Assembly (NCBI GenBank): GCA_028701435.1
Contig: JAQVQT010000034.1
Span: forward strand, 1-7,978
Direction of reading: 5' to 3'
From: Smithellaceae bacterium
GTDB lineage: Bacteria > Desulfobacterota > Syntrophia > Syntrophales > Smithellaceae
Length of the DNA stretch: 7,978 bases
In this document: positions 6,142 to 7,978 of the stretch, piece after piece
How positions within the stretch are numbered: the first letter of the stretch is position 1
Layout: the number at the start of each line of letters is the position of its first letter
The notes under the pieces: generated by a model
The model's input: the letters and a program-made list of their open reading frames with translations, nothing else
Database searches by the model: none
Told to the model about the DNA's origin: nothing
Made by a program: the position numbers and the translations under genes

Positions 6142-6615
6142 TCAGGATTTGTTCTCCTTCTGATTTTTGGATCCGGAGCCGGGGAACAGATCCAGCAGGG
6201 ATTTGAAAGGCGCAAGTCCGGCCATGTCCTGCGGATTCATCTGGGTGTAATTTTCGCCGAAATCGAGCCACTTTTTGAACTGATCGTCCGCCATGTTGCG
6301 GAACAGAAGATAATTGCGAATCGTCTGTTCGAGATATTTTTCGAAAAAATCCGTCAGGACATTCTCTCCGTACTGGATAATCAGGTACAGCAGGGGAGGG
6401 GGAAGCAGGAACTTTTTTTTGCGCGCTTCCTCCATGACAATCTGCGTCAGAATGGCCGGGGTGACGTCTTCACCGGTCTTGGCGTCCGTCACCTGAATCC
6501 GGCGCCCCCGGCGGATGGCGTCCGTCACATAATCCAGCGTAACGTATATGCTTTTTTCCGTATCATAAAGCCTGCGATTGGTGTACTTCTTTAAATTCAG
6601 CGTATCCTGGTCCAT
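6142..6615 (-). CDS. phaR: Polyhydroxyalkanoate synthesis regulator PhaR-like
   Basis: PhaR is a DNA-binding repressor that also binds PHA granules. It represses phasin genes and often its own gene until polymer is present. The 157-residue product has the signature N-terminal domain (PHB/PHA accumulation regulator, DNA-binding) at about 6-64: LKKYTNRRLYDTEKSIYVTLDYV, then RRGRRIQVTDAKTGEDVT and ILTQIVMEE. A hydrophobic, aromatic region at about 73-105 follows, likely used for oligomerisation or polymer contact, and then a polar, lysine-rich tail. An upstream in-frame ATG at 6660 exists, but ATG at 6615 has a perfect AGGAGG five bases before it, so I use that. It is divergent from a phasin gene across a control region with TTGCA/TGCAA dyads, the classic arrangement for PhaR control. 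Confidence 0.9.
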   Translation of the reverse strand: MDQDTLNLKKYTNRRLYDTEKSIYVTLDYVTDAIRRGRRIQVTDAKTGEDVTPAILTQIVMEEARKKKFLLPPPLLYLIIQYGENVLTDFFEKYLEQTIRNYLLFRNMADDQFKKWLDFGENYTQMNPQDMAGLAPFKSLLDLFPGSGSKNQKENKS

Positions 6616-6637
6616 GCGAACCTCCTGGCTTCTTCTA

Positions 6638-6683
6638 TGCAATTCCGGCCGACATTGCAAGAGAAAAATATTTTGCAGTGCAA
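6638..6683. promoter_or_regulatory. Candidate PhaR operator cluster (TTGCA/TGCAA)
   Basis: The dyad TTGCAGTGCAA at 6673-6683 has five-base arms around one base. TTGCAA at 6655-6660 and TGCAA at 6638-6642 lie nearby, toward phaR. PhaR proteins studied in Paracoccus and other Proteobacteria bind TGC/GCA-containing dyads, so this fits a PhaR site. It lies just upstream of the plus-strand -35 box at 6694 and within the phaR 5' region, so it could control both directions. The motif is seen; binding is inferred. Confidence 0.5.
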
Positions 6684-6693
6684 CAATTATTTC

Positions 6694-6721
6694 TTGACAA
6701 ACTGGAAATACTGGCTATAAT
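6694..6721 (+). promoter_or_regulatory. Full-consensus sigma-70 promoter for the phasin gene
   Basis: TTGACA (6694-6699) and TATAAT (6716-6721) are both perfect consensus boxes, separated by 16 bases. Transcription should start near 6728 and run toward the phasin ATG at 6980. Such a strong promoter suits an abundant granule-coat protein held down by a repressor. No other plus-strand gene lies between it and the phasin apart from a doubtful 41-codon frame. Confidence 0.8.
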
Positions 6722-6815
6722 TAGCTTCAAGACAAAGAGAAAAAACGGGGTATAAAGATTTATGTTATTAATATTAAACAATTAATAATTAATTATCAGG
6801 GTGGCTTTTAAAAAG

Positions 6816-6941
6816 ATGCTTCTTTCCCGGCAAGATGTTGCAACTGCAAAATTAGGCGCCATCAGGCGGAACTGGGAGGGAAAATACAGATTGGACGGGT
6901 CAGGCAAGACTCAAAACCGGAAAATGACCCGGCACGGGTGA
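6816..6941 (+). CDS. Possible 41-residue leader peptide (doubtful)
   Basis: An ATG at 6816-6818 opens a 41-codon frame ending in TGA at 6939-6941, inside the phasin leader. AGGGTGG lies about 11 bases upstream, a rather distant ribosome binding site. The product is basic (MLLSRQDVATAKLGAIRRNW at the front) with no recognisable domain. A short open frame of this length can arise by chance, and the frame also overlaps the second TTGCA dyad. Confidence 0.2.
   Translation: MLLSRQDVATAKLGAIRRNWEGKYRLDGSGKTQNRKMTRHG
6838..6849. promoter_or_regulatory. Second TTGCA/TGCAA dyad, candidate PhaR site
   Basis: TTGCAACTGCAA has the same five-base arms as the upstream dyad but with a two-base centre. It lies about 110 bases downstream of the predicted transcript start. 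A downstream operator could act as a roadblock or allow looping with the 6673 site. This is inference from motif similarity. Confidence 0.4.
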
Positions 6942-6979
6942 AAGTCAAACAACAAACAAATAAAAGGAGGAAGTTAAAA

Positions 6980-7240
6980 ATGGAACCCAAACAGATGGCA
7001 AAACAGATGGTGGACTTTAACAAGAAGGCTTTTGACGCCTCGTTTGAGGCCATGGCCGCCATGCAGGAGCAGACGGAGAAGATGGTCTCTACGATGATGC
7101 AGCAGACGCAGTTTTTCCCGGATGAAGGCAAGAAGCTGATCACGGATTGGCTGAAGACCTACAAGAAGGGCCGTGAGGAATTCAAGGCGGCGGCCGACGA
7201 GAATTTTAAAAAGGTCGACGCGTTTTTTTCAGCCAAGTAA
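6980..7240 (+). CDS. Phasin family protein (PHA granule coat)
   Basis: Short 86-residue phasin-like protein. Phasins coat the surface of polyhydroxyalkanoate granules, control their size and free PhaR from DNA by competing for the polymer surface. The product is almost wholly helical, methionine- and lysine-rich, with no cysteine and no signal peptide. MEPKQMAKQMVDFNKKAFDA at the front and the amphipathic region FEAMAAMQEQTEKMVSTMM (22-40) resemble phasin coiled coils. The end, WLKTYKKGREEFKAAADENF (57-76), is a motif I associate with short phasins of Deltaproteobacteria. An upstream in-frame ATG at 6938 is rejected because ATG at 6980 follows AGGAGG at a nine-base spacing. It has a consensus promoter, candidate PhaR sites and a strong terminator, so it is probably a single-gene unit. 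The divergent phaR makes the assignment much firmer than the sequence alone would. Confidence 0.82.
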   Translation: MEPKQMAKQMVDFNKKAFDASFEAMAAMQEQTEKMVSTMMQQTQFFPDEGKKLITDWLKTYKKGREEFKAAADENFKKVDAFFSAK

Positions 7241-7260
7241 AGAAGACCCCAAAATGAAAA

Positions 7261-7296
7261 AGCCGCCGCGGGAAGTCGCGGCGGTTTTTTTGTTTT
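7261..7296 (+). terminator. Strong intrinsic terminator of the phasin gene
   Basis: CCGCCGCG (7263-7270) and CGCGGCGG (7277-7284) form a perfect eight-base GC stem with a six-base loop. It is flanked by A residues on the left and followed by seven Ts (7285-7291) and four more after one G. It begins about 20 bases after the phasin TAA. The A run on the left (7257-7261) gives some potential for termination from the other strand too. Confidence 0.92.
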
Positions 7297-7423
7297 GACC
7301 TGTTACGTGTAATCCGAACCTGTAAATTCTTTTCGGCACTGACTCTCAAAGTACAGCTTGAAAAATCTGCCCTCATGAGACGTGCATACCTTTGAAACGA
7401 TTTAGATGATGACAAGACCATTC

Positions 7424-7452
7424 TTGATTTAAAATTATCAATGGGTTATACA
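7424..7452 (+). promoter_or_regulatory. Promoter of the antitoxin gene
   Basis: TTGATT (7424-7429, 4 of 6) is followed after 17 bases by TATACA (7447-7452, 4 of 6). The transcript would start near 7459, about 26 bases before the antitoxin ATG. The boxes are modest, but the overlap with palindromes fits an autorepressed toxin-antitoxin promoter. Confidence 0.5.
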
Positions 7453-7457
7453 TTGAT
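7424..7457. promoter_or_regulatory. Palindromic operator overlapping the antitoxin promoter
   Basis: ATCAATG (7437-7443) and CATTGAT (7451-7457) are perfect seven-base inverted repeats around a seven-base centre that carries most of the -10 box. A further TTGAT at 7424-7428 pairs with ATCAA at 7437-7441. The site therefore holds alternating half-sites, as expected for cooperative binding by an antitoxin with a DNA-binding domain. Binding itself is inferred. Confidence 0.5.
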
Positions 7458-7484
7458 CGCAGGTTAAGAAAAAAGGAGGCTTGT

Positions 7485-7733
7485 ATGCAGAGATCTATCG
7501 TAGTGGATTATCCGGACACGATGCCTGCGGTTACCAATCAAAGTCCTGAGGATTTTGAAGCTGAAGCAAAGAGGGCTATGGCAGTCAAATTATTTGAACT
7601 TGGCCGTCTGAGTTCCGGCCAGGCCGCCCAGCTTATTGGAATAAGCCGGGTTGAATTTCTGCTGACATGCAAACAGATGGGTGTCGCCTCTGTTGAATGG
7701 GATCAAAAGGAAATAGAAGCCGAGTTGCATTAA
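7485..7733 (+). CDS. UPF0175 family antitoxin
   Basis: The 82-residue product fits the UPF0175 family of small proteins with a helix-turn-helix, usually paired with DUF3368 PIN-like toxins. The N-terminus is a short strand (SIVVDYPDTMP). Residues 22-40 are an acidic helix leading into MAVKLFELGRLSSGQAAQLIGIS (32-54), with the likely helix-turn-helix at about 42-66. The tail VASVEWDQKEIEAEL is typical of the family's C-terminal end. The ATG follows AGGAGG at a five-base spacing. Downstream, after 11 bases, begins a remnant of the expected toxin, so this antitoxin now looks like an orphan. Its region is more AT-rich than the PHA genes around it, consistent with acquisition by transfer. Its palindromic promoter suggests that it is still self-regulated. 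Confidence 0.85.
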   Translation: MQRSIVVDYPDTMPAVTNQSPEDFEAEAKRAMAVKLFELGRLSSGQAAQLIGISRVEFLLTCKQMGVASVEWDQKEIEAELH

Positions 7734-7744
7734 GGTTCTCTCTC

Positions 7745-7870
7745 ATGGAAACCATAGTAAGCAACACAGGTCCGATAATAGCCCTTGCCGGCATCCATAA
7801 ACTCAACCTTCTCCAGAACTTTTATAAATTAAAAGAAAACTTTACGTCTTCGGCGCCTTTGGCGGGCTGA
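7745..7870 (+). pseudogene. Truncated DUF3368 PIN-like toxin remnant
   Basis: The frame opens METIVSNTGPIIALAGIHKL, matching the conserved start of DUF3368 PIN-like toxins: a strand ending in SNTGP, then IALA and a helix. In intact PIN toxins the first acidic metal ligand is a D in this strand; here, as in many DUF3368 proteins, N stands in SNTGP. The match ends near residue 29 (LLQNFYKL), about position 7831. The rest of the frame, to a TGA at 7868-7870, reads the antisense of the maoC end and has no PIN character. Relatives are about 150-165 residues long, so roughly four-fifths of the protein, with the remaining catalytic acidic residues, is missing. AAGG lies nine bases before the ATG. 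Loss of the toxin by deletion explains why the antitoxin stands alone. I see no continuation in another frame. Confidence 0.75.
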
Positions 7871-7978
7871 CGAGCCCCTCGCCCGCAAGCACGGTCACGC
7901 CGTCCTGATTGCTGCAGGTTGTTTTCAAGCGGACCCGGTTCTTTTCGGTGATGAGTTCCAGAACTTCCACGCGCGCCG
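7842..7978 (-). CDS. MaoC-type hotdog hydratase, C-terminal part (cut by window edge)
   Basis: The last 45 codons of a minus-strand gene whose 5' part lies beyond the window. The translation runs ARVEVLELITEKNRVRLKTT, then CSNQDGVTVLAGEGLVSPPK and a short tail to TAA at 7844-7842. Strands of the type RVRLKTTCSNQDG and VLAGEGLV match the end of MaoC-like (R)-specific enoyl-CoA hydratases, which make (R)-3-hydroxyacyl-CoA. Members such as PhaJ feed PHA synthesis, and the phasin and phaR genes nearby make that role attractive. Other MaoC-like dehydratases act in fatty-acid or other acyl-CoA pathways, and the catalytic Asp/His region is not in view. It is convergent with the toxin remnant, whose last bases overlap its 3' end. 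The family call is moderately firm; the PHA role is inferred. Confidence 0.72.
   Translation of the reverse strand, partial: ARVEVLELITEKNRVRLKTTCSNQDGVTVLAGEGLVSPPKAPKT

Larger units (their letters stand above)
6728..6979 (+). other. Long 5' leader of the phasin transcript
   Basis: About 250 bases separate the predicted transcript start from the phasin ATG. The part 6751-6797 is very AT-rich and contains the palindrome TTAATATTAA (6768-6777). At 6838-6849 lies a second dyad, TTGCAACTGCAA, like the one upstream of the promoter. At 6896-6902 and 6925-6931, CGGGTCA and TGACCCG can pair across a 22-base loop. A 41-codon open frame runs from 6816 to 6941. I do not recognise a known riboswitch class in it. 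The length is real if the promoter call is right; its purpose is unknown. Confidence 0.45.

Noticed and set aside
6616..6660. Upstream ATG giving a 15-residue longer PhaR
   Set aside because: The extension contains the perfect AGGAGG for the ATG at 6615 and overlaps the putative operator region.
6938..6979. Upstream ATG giving a 14-residue longer phasin
   Set aside because: The AGGAGG site lies inside this extension and serves the ATG at 6980; the extra residues are an A-rich leader translation.
6816..6979. Riboswitch (cyclic-di-GMP or similar) in the phasin leader
   Set aside because: The sequence does not show the conserved core of any riboswitch class I know; only short pairings are present.
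7297..7423. Possible gene remnant or RNA between the phasin terminator and the antitoxin promoter
   Set aside because: No frame shows recognisable protein similarity and no clear RNA structure is seen; it is left unassigned.

Overview
The window is an ordinary-looking stretch of bacterial chromosome. It carries 11 protein genes that I accept (two of them cut by the window edges) and one clearly broken gene. Gene content points to an anaerobic Desulfobacterota (Deltaproteobacteria), perhaps Syntrophales-like. The indicators are the order mtaB - rnc - ELP3-like radical SAM - era, a NIL-domain ferredoxin, a short PhaR with a short phasin, and an intergenic repeat of the 'gtcattgcgag...' type. 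This taxonomic call is from memory of the families, not from a search.

Region 1 (1-3433, minus strand) is a compact RNA-maturation operon. A promoter at 3405-3433 leads into mtaB (tRNA t6A37 methylthiotransferase), then rnc (RNase III, 8-base overlap), then an ELP3-like radical SAM protein (about 17-base overlap). A 95-base inverted-repeat element follows, and then the first 41 codons of era, the GTPase of 30S ribosome assembly.

Region 2 (3434-5611) holds a small two-helix membrane protein on the plus strand. Its ribosome binding site can pair with an upstream complement. Its 3' end overlaps by 8 bases the end of a convergent DUF1846/UPF0371 gene of unknown function.

Region 3 (5546-6615, minus) has a NIL-domain two-cluster ferredoxin with its own promoter and terminator, preceded by phaR, the polyhydroxyalkanoate (PHA) regulator.

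Region 4 (6616-7296) is the divergent phaR/phasin control region. It has a full-consensus TTGACA-N16-TATAAT promoter, several TTGCA/TGCAA dyads that are candidate PhaR operators, a leader of about 250 bases, a short phasin gene and a strong intrinsic terminator. A MaoC-type hydratase, of the family that includes PhaJ, enters at the right edge. PHA granule regulation, granule coating and possibly monomer supply therefore sit together.

Region 5 (7297-7870) is an AT-richer insertion between the phasin and maoC. It carries a UPF0175 antitoxin with its own palindromic promoter, followed by only about the first 29 codons of its expected DUF3368 PIN-like toxin partner. It looks like a decayed toxin-antitoxin cassette.

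I see no rRNA, tRNA, CRISPR array, insertion sequence or phage gene. The best leads are the PhaR/phasin control region with its long leader and the truncated toxin. I do not see convincing evidence for a wholly new system.
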